Shown here piece after piece: positions 1 through 8,722 of a stretch of 64,000 bases of DNA (within the stretch, counting starts at the first letter, position 1; each line of letters starts with the position of its first letter). This DNA comes from Streptomyces sp. NBC_00335 (GTDB lineage Bacteria; Actinomycetota; Actinomycetes; Streptomycetales; Streptomycetaceae): assembly GCF_036127095.1 (NCBI RefSeq), contig NZ_CP108006.1:5199501-5263500 (forward strand), in the 5' to 3' direction. The translations under genes and the position numbers were made by a program. The notes under the pieces are model-generated. The model did not search any database, was not told where the DNA came from, and saw only the letters and a list, made by a program, of their open reading frames with translations.

Positions 1-554
1 TCGGTGGTGCCGAGCCTGCGGGCGAAGTAGGCATCGCTCTCGGCAGCCGAGTGCACCAACTCGACACCGTTCGTCGCCGCGCTCTGCAGCGGCTTCAGCA
101 CGATCGGGTAGCCCTCGCCCGCGGCAGCGAAGACGCGTGCCTCCGCGGCCGTGGTGACCTGCGCCGAGCGAGCGTGCCGGATTCCGGCGTTGCGCACCAC
201 TTCGACCATCGCTGCCTTCTCGCGCTTGGCCGCAGTCAGCTCGATGCCATTTCCCGTAGGTACACCAAGGAGGTGGGCCAGGTGGTCGGCCACGTAGACG
301 CCGCTTTCCAGGCCGGACACCACGTGTGCGACGTGGTAGGAATCGAGGCGGGCCGTCACGCCTTCGTAGTCACCGTGGAAGTCGATGACTTCGATCACCC
401 CTGCCGCCCGTTCGGGGTGCGCCCACGGGGCATATTCCTCAACGCGGTTGCGCACATGCACCGTCGGGAGGCCGTAGGCGTGGAATGCTGCGGGCAACAA
501 CGCTCCGCTGCTGTAGGCATCGACAATCACACAGACGGTTTCTTTGTTCTTCAT
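1..554 (-). CDS. ATP-grasp ligase, N-terminal part (cut by window edge)
   Basis: Reading leftwards from an ATG at 554 there is an open frame of 184 codons that runs off the window. A GGAGGA ribosome site lies just upstream. The start reads MKNKETVCVIVDAYSSG, a Rossmann-like pre-ATP-grasp domain. Around residues 150-165 the segment YPIVLKPLQSAATNGVE matches the ATP-binding loop of ATP-grasp enzymes. Such enzymes join a carboxylate to an amine through an acyl-phosphate, often in dipeptide or amino-acid natural product pathways. It is the last visible gene of a leftward set, 77 bp after the aminotransferase. The catalytic C-terminal half is outside the window, so the substrate cannot be inferred. 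Confidence 0.8.
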   Translation of the reverse strand, partial: MKNKETVCVIVDAYSSGALLPAAFHAYGLPTVHVRNRVEEYAPWAHPERAAGVIEVIDFHGDYEGVTARLDSYHVAHVVSGLESGVYVADHLAHLLGVPTGNGIELTAAKREKAAMVEVVRNAGIRHARSAQVTTAAEARVFAAAGEGYPIVLKPLQSAATNGVELVHSAAESDAYFARRLGTT

Positions 555-631
555 GGGCTTCCTCCCGAGGTGGTGTGCGCCCGCCGGCCGGGCGGACATC
601 GAGGCCGTACGAAACCGGCCCGCGACGCGTT

Positions 632-1978
632 CTAGGCGAGTCGCGGACTGACGGCCGAGACGGCCTGCATGGCGCTCTCCAGGGCAGTCAGGAAGGACTC
701 GTCGGTCTCTGTTGTCTGCGGCAGCGACAGGGTGACGAAGCCGCTCTTGCCGATGTAGATGCCGCGTTCCAGCAACTCGTGGAACAGGAGCTCCACCGGC
801 CGCCGGTCCGTGCCGGCCAGGTCCGAGGCGCGGTCGACGGACACGTCGGTGGGGTGGATCCCCATGAGGGACCCCCAGCCGGTGGCCTGGAATCCGTGGC
901 ACCGCAGCAGGGTGTCGGCACGCTTCCGCAGCTCTTCGCCACGCTCGAACAGCCCGTCGAGGGCCGCCCGCGTCAGTACGGTGCCCAGCATGGCCGAACT
1001 GGCCGCCATGGAGAACCGGTTGTTGTTGAAGGTGCCCGAGTGGTCGTAGGACCGCTCCCCGCCCCGCGCGATCTGAAGCATCAGCTTCTCCGCACCACCG
1101 ACCACGCCGAATCCGAACCCGCCGCCGATGTACTTGCCCAGAGTCGTCAGGTCGGGGCGGACACCGAGCAGCGACTGGGCCCCGCCGTACGACATGCGGG
1201 AGGTCTGAACCTCGTCGAAGACGAGCACGGACCCGTTCTCGTCACAGAGCGCCCTGAGCCCCTTCAGGAAATCCGGAGCTGCCTGGATGCGCCCCCCGGA
1301 ACCCAGCATCGGCTCCACCAGCACGCACCCGATCTGCTCGGGCCACTGACGGAATGCCTCGCGCACGGACTCGAGGTCGTTGTAGTCGCAGATGACGGAG
1401 TCGAAGGGAACGTTCAGGGACGGGCGCCCACGGCTGAAGCTGAGGAAGCCACCGTGGTATCCGCCGTCGAACACCAGGAGCTTGTTCCGCCCGGTCGACT
1501 TCAGGGCGAGTGAGATCGCCGCCAGATTGGCCTCGGTGCCCGAGCTGGTGAACCGGACGAGGTCCATCGATTCGAAGCGCTCGCACAGGAGCCGCGCGAC
1601 TTCGGCCTCTTCCGCTGCGACCGCCCCGAACGACCAGCCGTTCTCCAGGACCGATGCGACAGCTTCTCGTACCGCTTCGGGATTGTGCCCTGCGAGGCCG
1701 ACGCTGTAATCGCCCAGGTAGTCGAGGTACACCTGGCCGTCGATATCCGTGAGATGACAGCCGGCCGCGGAGGCGACGGTGAAAGGGAAAGGATCGAAGT
1801 CCAACACGGACCGCGTTGTGCCCGAAGGGAGGAACATTCTGGCGTGTGCATGCTGCTTCTCGCTGAGCGGACGCTTCACGGCGTACCGCTGGTAGGAGCT
1901 TTCCAGCGCATTATTGATCATGGCACTCTTCATCATCGTCTCGGGTCCACGAGAACCCGACAAGCCTGTTTTTGACAT
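632..1978 (-). CDS. Class III aminotransferase, glutamate-1-semialdehyde aminomutase type
   Basis: PLP-dependent fold-type I enzyme. Visible family motifs are SSGTEANLAAISLA (phosphate and substrate site), FDEVQTSRMS (PLP-contacting Asp) and TTLGKYIGGG (Schiff-base Lys). The overall pattern is that of HemL-like aminotransferases/aminomutases, of normal length (about 448 residues). The start is uncertain: ATG at 1978 (MSKTG) clears the upstream stop, but the ATG pair at 1936 is also possible; neither has a strong ribosome site. It lies between an opine-dehydrogenase-like gene and an ATP-grasp gene, so it more likely modifies an accessory amino acid than serves haem synthesis. Codon use is less GC-saturated than in the housekeeping genes further right. 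Confidence 0.85.
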   Translation of the reverse strand: MSKTGLSGSRGPETMMKSAMINNALESSYQRYAVKRPLSEKQHAHARMFLPSGTTRSVLDFDPFPFTVASAAGCHLTDIDGQVYLDYLGDYSVGLAGHNPEAVREAVASVLENGWSFGAVAAEEAEVARLLCERFESMDLVRFTSSGTEANLAAISLALKSTGRNKLLVFDGGYHGGFLSFSRGRPSLNVPFDSVICDYNDLESVREAFRQWPEQIGCVLVEPMLGSGGRIQAAPDFLKGLRALCDENGSVLVFDEVQTSRMSYGGAQSLLGVRPDLTTLGKYIGGGFGFGVVGGAEKLMLQIARGGERSYDHSGTFNNNRFSMAASSAMLGTVLTRAALDGLFERGEELRKRADTLLRCHGFQATGWGSLMGIHPTDVSVDRASDLAGTDRRPVELLFHELLERGIYIGKSGFVTLSLPQTTETDESFLTALESAMQAVSAVSPRLA

Positions 1979-1997
1979 GTGAATTGCGGTAGACGCG

Positions 1998-3206
1998 CTA
2001 CACGAGCTGTGGAATGGCGGCAGCGCCATGTGGATGGTGGAGCAGCTGCTTTACGCCCTCGATGCCGGTGTCGATCTTCTCGAGGTAGGGCAGGTACATC
2101 GTGTAGTCCGAGGATTCCGCCCCGATGTCCTGCAAACCGGCCAGTACCTCGCGGAAGTATGCTTCCGTGTGCGGCATCTCCAAGCCGATCGAATCGGCCA
2201 GCCAGCGGATCGTGTAAAAAGCGGGAACGTCCTCCAGGAGAACCCGTGAATCCCGCAGCTCTTCAATGCTTCCGCTGGAGAGCGATCGGTAGATCCCGCG
2301 GCACGACTGCATCATCGCGTAGAAGGAGTCCTGCGGTGGGAGACCGTACTGCCGTTGGATGATCTCGGGGAACTCCTGCGCTTCGGCTCCGAGCTCGCGC
2401 GCCAACAGGACACGCTCCTTGTCGAGCCGATCGAGCCTTTCGGCGAGTGCAGGTGAGATGCCATCGATGTAGTGCGTGTACCTGATGCCCTTGCGCGTCT
2501 TCTCCAGGTTTTCCCGGGCAAGGGCAACCCCCACATGGATGATGTAACCCAGCGGATTGAAGAGCAGATCGATCCCGCCGCAGACATGCATGTCCGGCCA
2601 GGACGGTCTGCCGATCTGGTCGCCGAGCGGGAACATGCGGCGCAGTGCGGCCAGCGCAGCTTCCGGAGCAAGGGAGTAGATCGCCACGTTCACGGAGATC
2701 TTGCGCTTGAACTGGACGCGCGATCCGATCACGCGCGTTCCGTAGAACGAGTCTTCGACAAGGATGACCGAAGTGTCCCGCAGATGGGGGGAATCTCTGA
2801 TCCACTTCGCCAGGACAGGCTGTCCACCCTGGCCTCCGCGCACAAAGACGATCACCTTTCCCGAAAGGTCAACCGAATGCTCAAGGTGATCCAGAAGTTT
2901 CAGTCGGAGGTGCGGTATGTCGGGCACCGTCACGACGATGATGCCGGCGCAATTCAGCTTCCGGAGGCCTTCCGGGCTCCAGATCGAACCGAATTGACTC
3001 CTGGACAGTGAACAGGTTTCCGTCGAACCGGTCACGAGGTTTTCCATGACCAGCCTGGTCCAGTTCCTGCTGCGCTCCTCCATCGCGGTTGAATTCTCGA
3101 TGGAGAGGAGATGGGTACTGAGTCCGTGGCGGGACTTCGTCAGTTCCAGGTCTGCCAGCAGGGTGAGGCCGACGTGTCCTGCGCCAATGATGACGATGTC
3201 AGACAT
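1998..3206 (-). CDS. Opine/octopine dehydrogenase-like NAD(P)-dependent oxidoreductase
   Basis: 402 residues from an ATG at 3206 preceded by GAAGGTGA. The N-terminus is MSDIVIIGAGHVGLTLL, with a GxGxxG dinucleotide site at residues 8-13. The central segment NPLGYIIHVGVALA resembles the NPxxH region of the octopine/nopaline dehydrogenase C-terminal domain, and the length fits that family. Known members reductively join the amine of an amino acid to an alpha-keto acid using NAD(P)H. Longer upstream in-frame starts exist but overlap the preceding gene and lack a ribosome site. It follows the oxygenase gene by 17 bp, suggesting one transcript. The actual substrates are unknown. Confidence 0.75.
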   Translation of the reverse strand: MSDIVIIGAGHVGLTLLADLELTKSRHGLSTHLLSIENSTAMEERSRNWTRLVMENLVTGSTETCSLSRSQFGSIWSPEGLRKLNCAGIIVVTVPDIPHLRLKLLDHLEHSVDLSGKVIVFVRGGQGGQPVLAKWIRDSPHLRDTSVILVEDSFYGTRVIGSRVQFKRKISVNVAIYSLAPEAALAALRRMFPLGDQIGRPSWPDMHVCGGIDLLFNPLGYIIHVGVALARENLEKTRKGIRYTHYIDGISPALAERLDRLDKERVLLARELGAEAQEFPEIIQRQYGLPPQDSFYAMMQSCRGIYRSLSSGSIEELRDSRVLLEDVPAFYTIRWLADSIGLEMPHTEAYFREVLAGLQDIGAESSDYTMYLPYLEKIDTGIEGVKQLLHHPHGAAAIPQLV

Positions 3207-3223
3207 CGAGCGAGTCACCTTCT

Positions 3224-4144
3224 TTAGCTGCTGAGCTGGACCATGCTGTTGCCGTGCCGTGCCGCGATGGCATCCGGCAGGACGTAGGACCGAAGGAGCA
3301 GCCGCTCGCACTTGCCCGGCTGGATCGTGTCCCGGCCGTGTACACAGTGGTCATTGGGAATCAGCACCGACTCACCCTTGAGGATCGAGATGCCGTACTG
3401 CCGGCCGACCTCGAGGGCGGCGCGGCTCAGCTCGGTCAGGGCCTTCGACGCCCGCTCCCGCTCGGAGCCGTCGAGGCCGGCGGCCGGGGTGTACGTGCCG
3501 AAGTTGAGGCGGATCACCGGAGGCTTCCCCTCTTCTTCCACGAGCAGCTCCATACGCCGCACCCGCTCGTGTCCCCAGGACAGTGCCGATCCCGAACGGG
3601 CCTCGAAGTGCCGGAGTCGCAAGGCGTCCTTGGTGTCCTCGGACAGGACCGCGAGCACGTCGCGCGCCGGCGCCAGGAGCGTCTTCGGGACCTCCCCGGC
3701 AGCCACGTGCGGTACGAGCACCAGCGTGCGCGGGCGGCAGTTGTCGCTCGCCCAGGCGAGGTCGTTGTGCATGCTCAGCAGGTCGGTGCCGGAGCTCTTC
3801 TCCGACGAAAGCGTGGTCGGCCGGATGTCGGTGATGTACGAGTGGTTGTACTCGGCGTACGCGACGCAGGTCCCGATCGCTTCTCCGAGCAACAGGCAGA
3901 GGATCTTGCTCTTCTCGACGTCGTCGAACTGCGGCAGGTTCCGCACGTGCACGGGGTCCCCACCTGAAGCGGTGAACGCTGCGTCCACGAAGGGGAGTTC
4001 ACCGCGCACGTCGAGCTGCTGGCGTGCGTAGGAGAGATAGCGGAACTCGGTTTGGCCCGGGCAGTTCGCCAAGACCGTCTCGACGAGGTCGGTGAGACGG
4101 CTCTGATCCTCAAGCGTCAGGTCGAGGCTTGGCATGGTGCGCAT
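3224..4144 (-). CDS. Fe(II)/2-oxoglutarate oxygenase, clavaminate synthase/TauD superfamily
   Basis: 306 residues from an ATG at 4144 with AAAGGA upstream. The iron-binding triad is visible as H126-x-D128 in SMHNDLAW and H269 in CVHGRD, followed by R285 in LLLRSY, which would bind 2-oxoglutarate. This arrangement resembles amino-acid beta-hydroxylases of the clavaminate synthase-like group. Such enzymes hydroxylate or desaturate unactivated carbons, often of arginine, asparagine or lysine. It is probably cotranscribed with the downstream opine-type dehydrogenase. The substrate cannot be read from the sequence. Confidence 0.8.
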   Translation of the reverse strand: MRTMPSLDLTLEDQSRLTDLVETVLANCPGQTEFRYLSYARQQLDVRGELPFVDAAFTASGGDPVHVRNLPQFDDVEKSKILCLLLGEAIGTCVAYAEYNHSYITDIRPTTLSSEKSSGTDLLSMHNDLAWASDNCRPRTLVLVPHVAAGEVPKTLLAPARDVLAVLSEDTKDALRLRHFEARSGSALSWGHERVRRMELLVEEEGKPPVIRLNFGTYTPAAGLDGSERERASKALTELSRAALEVGRQYGISILKGESVLIPNDHCVHGRDTIQPGKCERLLLRSYVLPDAIAARHGNSMVQLSS

Positions 4145-4278
4145 GAAATGTCCTTTGTGCTGTGCCCATGGCGGATTGGTACGTCCATGGAGGTTCCGTT
4201 CGGCCTCGAAATCGGCCGTCATCGGAACGTCGGTGAAGGAGCGATGGCCGCCCGGTGGGGTCGCGGCCAGGGGGCGGC

Positions 4279-4306
4279 GCCCCGGCGGTGTTGGTCACGC
4301 CGGGGC
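4279..4306 (-). terminator. Possible terminator hairpin between the two oxygenase genes
   Basis: A 9-bp GC-only inverted repeat (4279-4287 with 4298-4306) with a 10-nt loop lies 36 bp downstream of the oxygenase gene ending at 4343. It could partly end that transcript before the next oxygenase gene at 4144. No T-tract follows, as is usual in Streptomyces. Confidence 0.4.
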
Positions 4307-4342
4307 GGGGACGGCAGTGATGGATGGTGGGCCTGGACGAGG

Positions 4343-5308
4343 TCAGGCGAACGCGACGAAGACCTGACGCTCGCCGCTGTAGGGCCGCCGGCCGTGCATC
4401 GCCGCGCGGTTGTCGACGAGAAGCACGTCACCGGCCTCCCACTGCACCGGCACCTCGCACTCGTTCAGCGTGCGCTGCACCAGTTCCATGTACTCGCTGG
4501 GGATCTCGCTACCGTCCCCGAACGTGGCGCCGTATCCGATCCAGGTCTCCCAGCGCTCCATGTCCGTCACATCGGGAACGGTGCTGGGGTCCTTGCGCCA
4601 GATGTGGGTCTGGTTGAACCAGGCCTGGCGCTTGTCCGCGCCGACTTCGAACGTGCCGGGTGTCCGATTGGTGGTCAGAAGGCCGAGCGGAGTCCACTTG
4701 GCGGACGTGTAGCTGGCCCGGCAATGCTCCATGACCTCGTCCTTCGAGTCTGTCTCGAAGGTCTCCGCCCAGGACTTGATTCCACTGGGATCGCCCACCG
4801 CGTTCGGCAGGTGCTGGATGTAGGTGACCCCGCGGTCCCTGAAGGCCTCCCGGACCTCGGGCGGAAGCTCCGCGTACACGCGGCGGCCGTCCACGATCGT
4901 GGTCGCCCCGCCTTCCTCGGCCACCACGCTGCATCCGAAGATGAGCGTCCCAGGGTGCCAAGGGGCGTAAGACAGCTCGTTGTGCGCCCTTACGGCACGG
5001 GTCTTGTCGGGCCCGGAAGCGTTGTAGACCAGGCCTCTTTCCGCGTGGCGAGGGGCATCGCCGCCCTTGTAGGCCGCGAGCTCACCGAGCAGGCTGCCGG
5101 CGGCATCCTCGAACTCGTCGATCGACAGCACGCCGAATCCGCGGAAGAGCACGGCTCCGGTTTCTTGGAGAAGGCGCCCTGCCAGCTCTCGCTGCTCGGG
5201 TTCGAGATGTGCCAAGATTTTCGCCGGGTTCGACTCTTGTTGAGTCAATTGAACAAGCGAAGGGAACCCGGATGTGAATGAAACTGTTCCCGCGGTAATG
5301 CTTTCCAT
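4343..5308 (-). CDS. TauD/TfdA-family Fe(II)/2-oxoglutarate oxygenase
   Basis: 321 residues. Motifs are H109-x-E111 in RAHNELSY, the distal H305 in AAMHGRRPY and R314 near the C-terminus. The first carboxylate is Glu rather than the more common Asp; Glu variants occur in a SyrP-like subset of the family. Expected chemistry is oxygen- and 2-oxoglutarate-dependent hydroxylation of an amino-acid-derived substrate. It is the first gene of the leftward set, separated from the second oxygenase by 198 bp that contain a hairpin. No clear ribosome site precedes the ATG, so a short-leader or leaderless start is possible. Confidence 0.8.
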   Translation of the reverse strand: MESITAGTVSFTSGFPSLVQLTQQESNPAKILAHLEPEQRELAGRLLQETGAVLFRGFGVLSIDEFEDAAGSLLGELAAYKGGDAPRHAERGLVYNASGPDKTRAVRAHNELSYAPWHPGTLIFGCSVVAEEGGATTIVDGRRVYAELPPEVREAFRDRGVTYIQHLPNAVGDPSGIKSWAETFETDSKDEVMEHCRASYTSAKWTPLGLLTTNRTPGTFEVGADKRQAWFNQTHIWRKDPSTVPDVTDMERWETWIGYGATFGDGSEIPSEYMELVQRTLNECEVPVQWEAGDVLLVDNRAAMHGRRPYSGERQVFVAFA

Positions 5309-6500
5309 GCCAAAGACCGTATTTCATAAATTCGGGGCGCGATCGTGACCGCGGCCGTTGTGTGCCGTATCCCGGCAAGGCGGTCGACTGCGGCCTGGCA
5401 AGTGCTTCGACCCACCAGCGGTGGATGCTCGGGCCGGCTGTATGTGCAGGAGCCACGCCATGGGGCGGCGAACCGTCCCTGTGCTCCGGCATCTTCGCCG
5501 GAGTCGGGTAACCCTCGAAGCCCATCCCCGCAGGGGGGCAATGGAGGGGTTTCCTTCATCTTTCAGTAAACCGAGTCGGCTGAATGCGGCAGCTGCGGCC
5601 GTCCCGCCTCCGTCACATTCGCCGAGCGCGCCCAGAGGTGCTCCATCCGGGTCCGCATCCCTGCGTGGTCATCCCGGTCGACCTCCTTGGGGTGTCGGTG
5701 TGTGGTCTGTTCCAGTTACGACTGCAACCTGACACGTTGAGTGATGGTGAGTCAACAACCTCTCTGACCTGCAATTTCCTGCGATCCACCTCCTTGCGTG
5801 CAACATCATCTTTGCTGGGTGATGTCCTGAGTGACCCTCAATGTGCCGAGGTGGGTCGCCACGTCGAGGCGGAGCCGACGGGGGACTCGGCGGGGGAGTC
5901 GCGATGCGACGGATGTGCCTCAACCTCATTCTGTTGTGGGCTCGTTGGCCGGTCGAGCCGGCGAGTGTCGAGTGCGCCGAGCGCGCGGAGTGCGCGGGCG
6001 ATCCCTGTCGGGTGGCGTCATTCCGCCCACCGTCCTTGCGTGCGCCCGAGCTGCCGGATTCTTTACCCTGCATTGAATCGACGTCCGCATGGTGAGATAT
6101 CGGCACTGTTGTGGCGGCGGAGATCTGTCGTGAATCCGGCCAAGGCCGAGCGGTTTCCCGTAATGCTCGCGTGAATCGCCTGATGGATTTGGTGACTTTA
6201 TGGGGCAGGCGTAGCCCGTGAGGTGAAACCGGGGCGGGTCGGGCATTGCTGCACTTCAATGCCGACATCTCGCGGCAGGTTTGGCGGGGCGGGAGTCGGG
6301 GGCGGCGGCGATGTGGGCCGGACGGACCTCGGCTGTTCGTGGTCGCAACTCTTGTGGTTCCCGGGCCGGCTCCCGCTTGCCGTCCTGCATAGCCGCATGC
6401 AGAGTGCTCCGTGACTGAATATCCCATCGGTGGCCGACCGGCTGCCCGGCAGATGGGACGTACAGGATGTACGGAACTTAGGGGACGGAGGGGAAACAGG
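5309..6500. other. 1.2-kb stretch without a convincing gene
   Basis: Between the divergent accessory pathway and the RpiR-type regulator no frame has Streptomyces-like third-position GC over a useful length or matches a family. It holds a 7-bp hairpin (CTCCGGC at 5484-5490 with GCCGGAG at 5497-5503) in the upstream region of the leftward set. A 63-codon open frame at 5904-6095 has a GGGGGAG ribosome site but weak codon bias. Base composition is less GC-rich than the flanking genes. It looks like the boundary of an acquired cluster, or regulatory DNA. Confidence 0.5.
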
Positions 6501-7343
6501 ATGAGCGAGAGCCCTGCGGCCCGGCTGCAGAAGCTGTTCGAGGGGCACCGGCTGACGCCGACCCAGCGGCGCATCGCGCACTGCATGGTGCGCGGCGCGG
6601 CGGAGGTGCCCTTCCTGTCGAGCGTGGAGCTCGCCGAGCTGGCCGGGGTGAGCCAGCCGTCGGTGACCCGGTTCGCGGTGGCGCTGGGCTTCGACGGCTA
6701 TCCCGCGCTGCGCCGGCACCTGCGCGAAGTGGCCCCCGCCGAGCGGGCCGCGGGCGGGGAAGAGGACGCGTACAACGAATACCAGCAGGCCGTGCAGGGC
6801 GAGATCGAGAACCTGCGCCGGCTCTCCGCGATGCTCGCCGACCCGGCGCCGGTGCGGGAGGCGGGGCGGCTGCTGGCCGGGTCGAGCCCGCTGCCCGTAC
6901 TGGGGCTGCGCGCGGCCTCCTCGCAGGCGCGCGGGTTCGCGTACTTCGCCGCGAAGGTCCATCCGGACGTCCGGCTGCTCGACGAGGGCGGCTCGATGCT
7001 CGCCGACCGGATCGACGCGGCCGCGGGTGCCGGGGCCTCGGCCCTGCTGTGCTTCGCGCTGCCGCGCCATCCCAAGGAGGTCGCCGAGGCGCTGGAGCAC
7101 GCGCGGGGGGCCGGGCTGAGGGTGGTCACGGTCGCCGATTCGGCCTTCGCGCCGGTGGCCCGCCACTCCGACCTGCTGATCCCGGCGCCCGTCGGCACCG
7201 GCCTCGCCTTCGACACGGCGTGCGCGCCGATGCTGCTGGGGCGGGTGCTGCTGGAGGCGATGGCGGACGCGCTGCCGGACGCGCAGGCGCGGCTGGAGGC
7301 GTTTGACGCGCGGGCCGCGGCGCGGGGGCTGTTCGTGGAGTAG
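6501..7343 (+). CDS. MurR/RpiR-family transcriptional regulator (HTH plus SIS domain)
   Basis: 280 residues from the ATG at 6501, which has GGAGGGGAAACAGG upstream; an earlier in-frame ATG at 6411 lacks a ribosome site. The N-terminal helix-turn-helix lies around residues 30-75 (SVELAELAGVSQPSVTRFAV, then GFDGYPALRRHL). The remainder is a SIS fold of the kind that binds sugar phosphates. Members control sugar, amino-sugar or amino-acid catabolism. No adjacent operon on the same strand reveals its target; the nearest catabolic set is the hut operon about 4.5 kb away. Confidence 0.85.
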   Translation: MSESPAARLQKLFEGHRLTPTQRRIAHCMVRGAAEVPFLSSVELAELAGVSQPSVTRFAVALGFDGYPALRRHLREVAPAERAAGGEEDAYNEYQQAVQGEIENLRRLSAMLADPAPVREAGRLLAGSSPLPVLGLRAASSQARGFAYFAAKVHPDVRLLDEGGSMLADRIDAAAGAGASALLCFALPRHPKEVAEALEHARGAGLRVVTVADSAFAPVARHSDLLIPAPVGTGLAFDTACAPMLLGRVLLEAMADALPDAQARLEAFDARAAARGLFVE

Positions 7344-7422
7344 GCCGCCGGCCGGGTGGGGCTGTGGTCGTGGGGCTGGGGTCGTGGGCCTGCGGTCGGG
7401 TGGGCCTCGCGCGGGGGCGGCC

Positions 7423-8616
7423 CTAGCGGTAGTTCAGTTCCGCCAGCTCCGTGGCCAGGCGCTTGTTCAGTGCCGGGATGCGGGCGAGGAGCGGGAGCAG
7501 GGTGTTGCGTACGGCGCGCAGGGCGGGGTTCCGGGTGGTGGCGATCCGGGTCATCCGGTCGGTCAGCGCGACCACGCGCAGGGCAACGGGGCGTCGGGTG
7601 GCCTCGTAGGCGTCGAGGGCGTCGTCGGTGCCGGTGCCGGTGCCGGTGCCGGTGCCGGGTCCGGTTCCGGTTCCGGTGGTGAGGGTTGTGGTGAGGGCGA
7701 GGCCCAGGGCGTGGCCGTCCTGGATGCCGGTGTTCATGCCCTGGCCGCCGGCCGGGCTGTGTACGTGCGCGGCGTCGCCGGCGAGCAGCAGGCGGCCGGC
7801 GCGGTAGTGGTCCGCGACCCGGTGGTGGACCCGGAACCGCGAGGACCAGACGACCTCGGTGACGGTGGCCTGGGCGGGGGCGCGGGCGTCCAGCAGGGCC
7901 TGGATGAAGGGCAGGCCGGGCTCGGCGGGGGCGTCGTCGACGGTGGCGACCACGCGGTAGCGGCCTCCGGGGAGCGGGGCCACCACGGTGAGACCTGCGG
8001 CGGCGAAGGTGAGGGAGACCTCGCGGGGGCCCGGGGTCCAGTTCATCGTGATGTCGGCGAGGACGAAGGACTCCTCGTAGGCGCTGCCGGTGAAACCGAT
8101 CCCGGCGGCCTCGCGGACCGTGCTGTGCATCCCGTCGGCGCCGACGGCGTAGGCGGCGCGCAGGGTCTCGCCGGTGGCGGTGGTGAGGGTGACCCCGGCG
8201 GCGTCCTGGCTGACGGCGGTGACCTCGTACGGGCGGTGGACGTCGTGTCCGAGGGCGTGCAGCCGGCCGAGGAGCACGGCCTCGGTCTGGTCCTGGGGAA
8301 CCATCAGGGCGTACGAGTGGGCCGTGGGCAGGCCGTCGAAGCTGACGGCGGCGAGCGGCCGGGCGCCGTCGCGGATCCGGAACCGGGTGACGGCCGTGCC
8401 CCGCCGGACCAGCTCGGCGCAGGTGGCCGGGTCGAGCTCGTCGAGGACCTCCAGGGTGCGGGCGTGGACCACGGCGGCGCGGGAGGTGTTGGCGCCCTCG
8501 GCCTGCCGGTCCAGGAGGACGAAGTCGATGCCGGCCCCGGCGAGGGTCAGGGCGAGGGTGAGGCCGGTGGGGCCGGCGCCGACGATGGCGACGTGGGTGG
8601 TGGCGGGGAGCGACAT
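7423..8616 (-). CDS. FAD-dependent aromatic-type monooxygenase
   Basis: 397 residues from an ATG at 8616 with a strong AGGAGGA site. The N-terminal FAD-binding motif reads VAIVGAGPTGLTLAL. The second FAD motif is seen as LLAGDAAHVHSPAGGQGMN near residue 280. This is the class A flavoprotein hydroxylase fold (p-hydroxybenzoate or pentachlorophenol hydroxylase-like). It is divergent from a TetR-family gene and shares a promoter region with four operator-like sites, so it is probably the repressed target, perhaps for detoxification of an aromatic compound or antibiotic. A (GGTGCC)n-like simple repeat within the gene at about 7627-7670 encodes a Gly/Thr-rich run. Confidence 0.85.
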   Translation of the reverse strand: MSLPATTHVAIVGAGPTGLTLALTLAGAGIDFVLLDRQAEGANTSRAAVVHARTLEVLDELDPATCAELVRRGTAVTRFRIRDGARPLAAVSFDGLPTAHSYALMVPQDQTEAVLLGRLHALGHDVHRPYEVTAVSQDAAGVTLTTATGETLRAAYAVGADGMHSTVREAAGIGFTGSAYEESFVLADITMNWTPGPREVSLTFAAAGLTVVAPLPGGRYRVVATVDDAPAEPGLPFIQALLDARAPAQATVTEVVWSSRFRVHHRVADHYRAGRLLLAGDAAHVHSPAGGQGMNTGIQDGHALGLALTTTLTTGTGTGPGTGTGTGTGTDDALDAYEATRRPVALRVVALTDRMTRIATTRNPALRAVRNTLLPLLARIPALNKRLATELAELNYR

Positions 8617-8636
8617 CTTTGTTCTCCTCCTGGATG

Positions 8637-8721
8637 CCAACGGGTGTTGGCCAACGACTGTTGACCTAAGGATGCGGTGGTGGAGGTGGCATGTCAACGG
8701 TTGTTGGCCTACGGTTGTTGG
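8637..8721. promoter_or_regulatory. Four 14-bp operator-like sites between monooxygenase and TetR genes
   Basis: Four copies of a CCAAC-N4-GTTGG-like palindrome lie in two directly abutting pairs: CCAACGGGTGTTGG (8637-8650, perfect) with CCAACGACTGTTGA (8651-8664), and TCAACGGTTGTTGG (8694-8707) with CCTACGGTTGTTGG (8708-8721). The last site ends one base before the TetR ATG. The first pair covers the promoter side of the monooxygenase. This is a textbook layout for autorepression plus control of the divergent gene by the TetR protein. Confidence 0.75.
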
Positions 8722-8722
8722 C

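Noticed and set aside
5225..5260. GGTTCGACTC resembling a tRNA T-loop
   Set aside because: It lies inside the first oxygenase gene and no cloverleaf can be drawn around it.
5480..5560. Possible riboswitch in the leader of the leftward cluster
   Set aside because: A CTCCGGC/GCCGGAG hairpin and G-rich stretches are present, but I could not match the conserved core of any riboswitch class.
5669..6586. A 305-codon minus-strand frame in the gap before the RpiR gene
   Set aside because: Arg/Pro/Ser-rich with poor third-position bias, and it overlaps the RpiR start; no domain.
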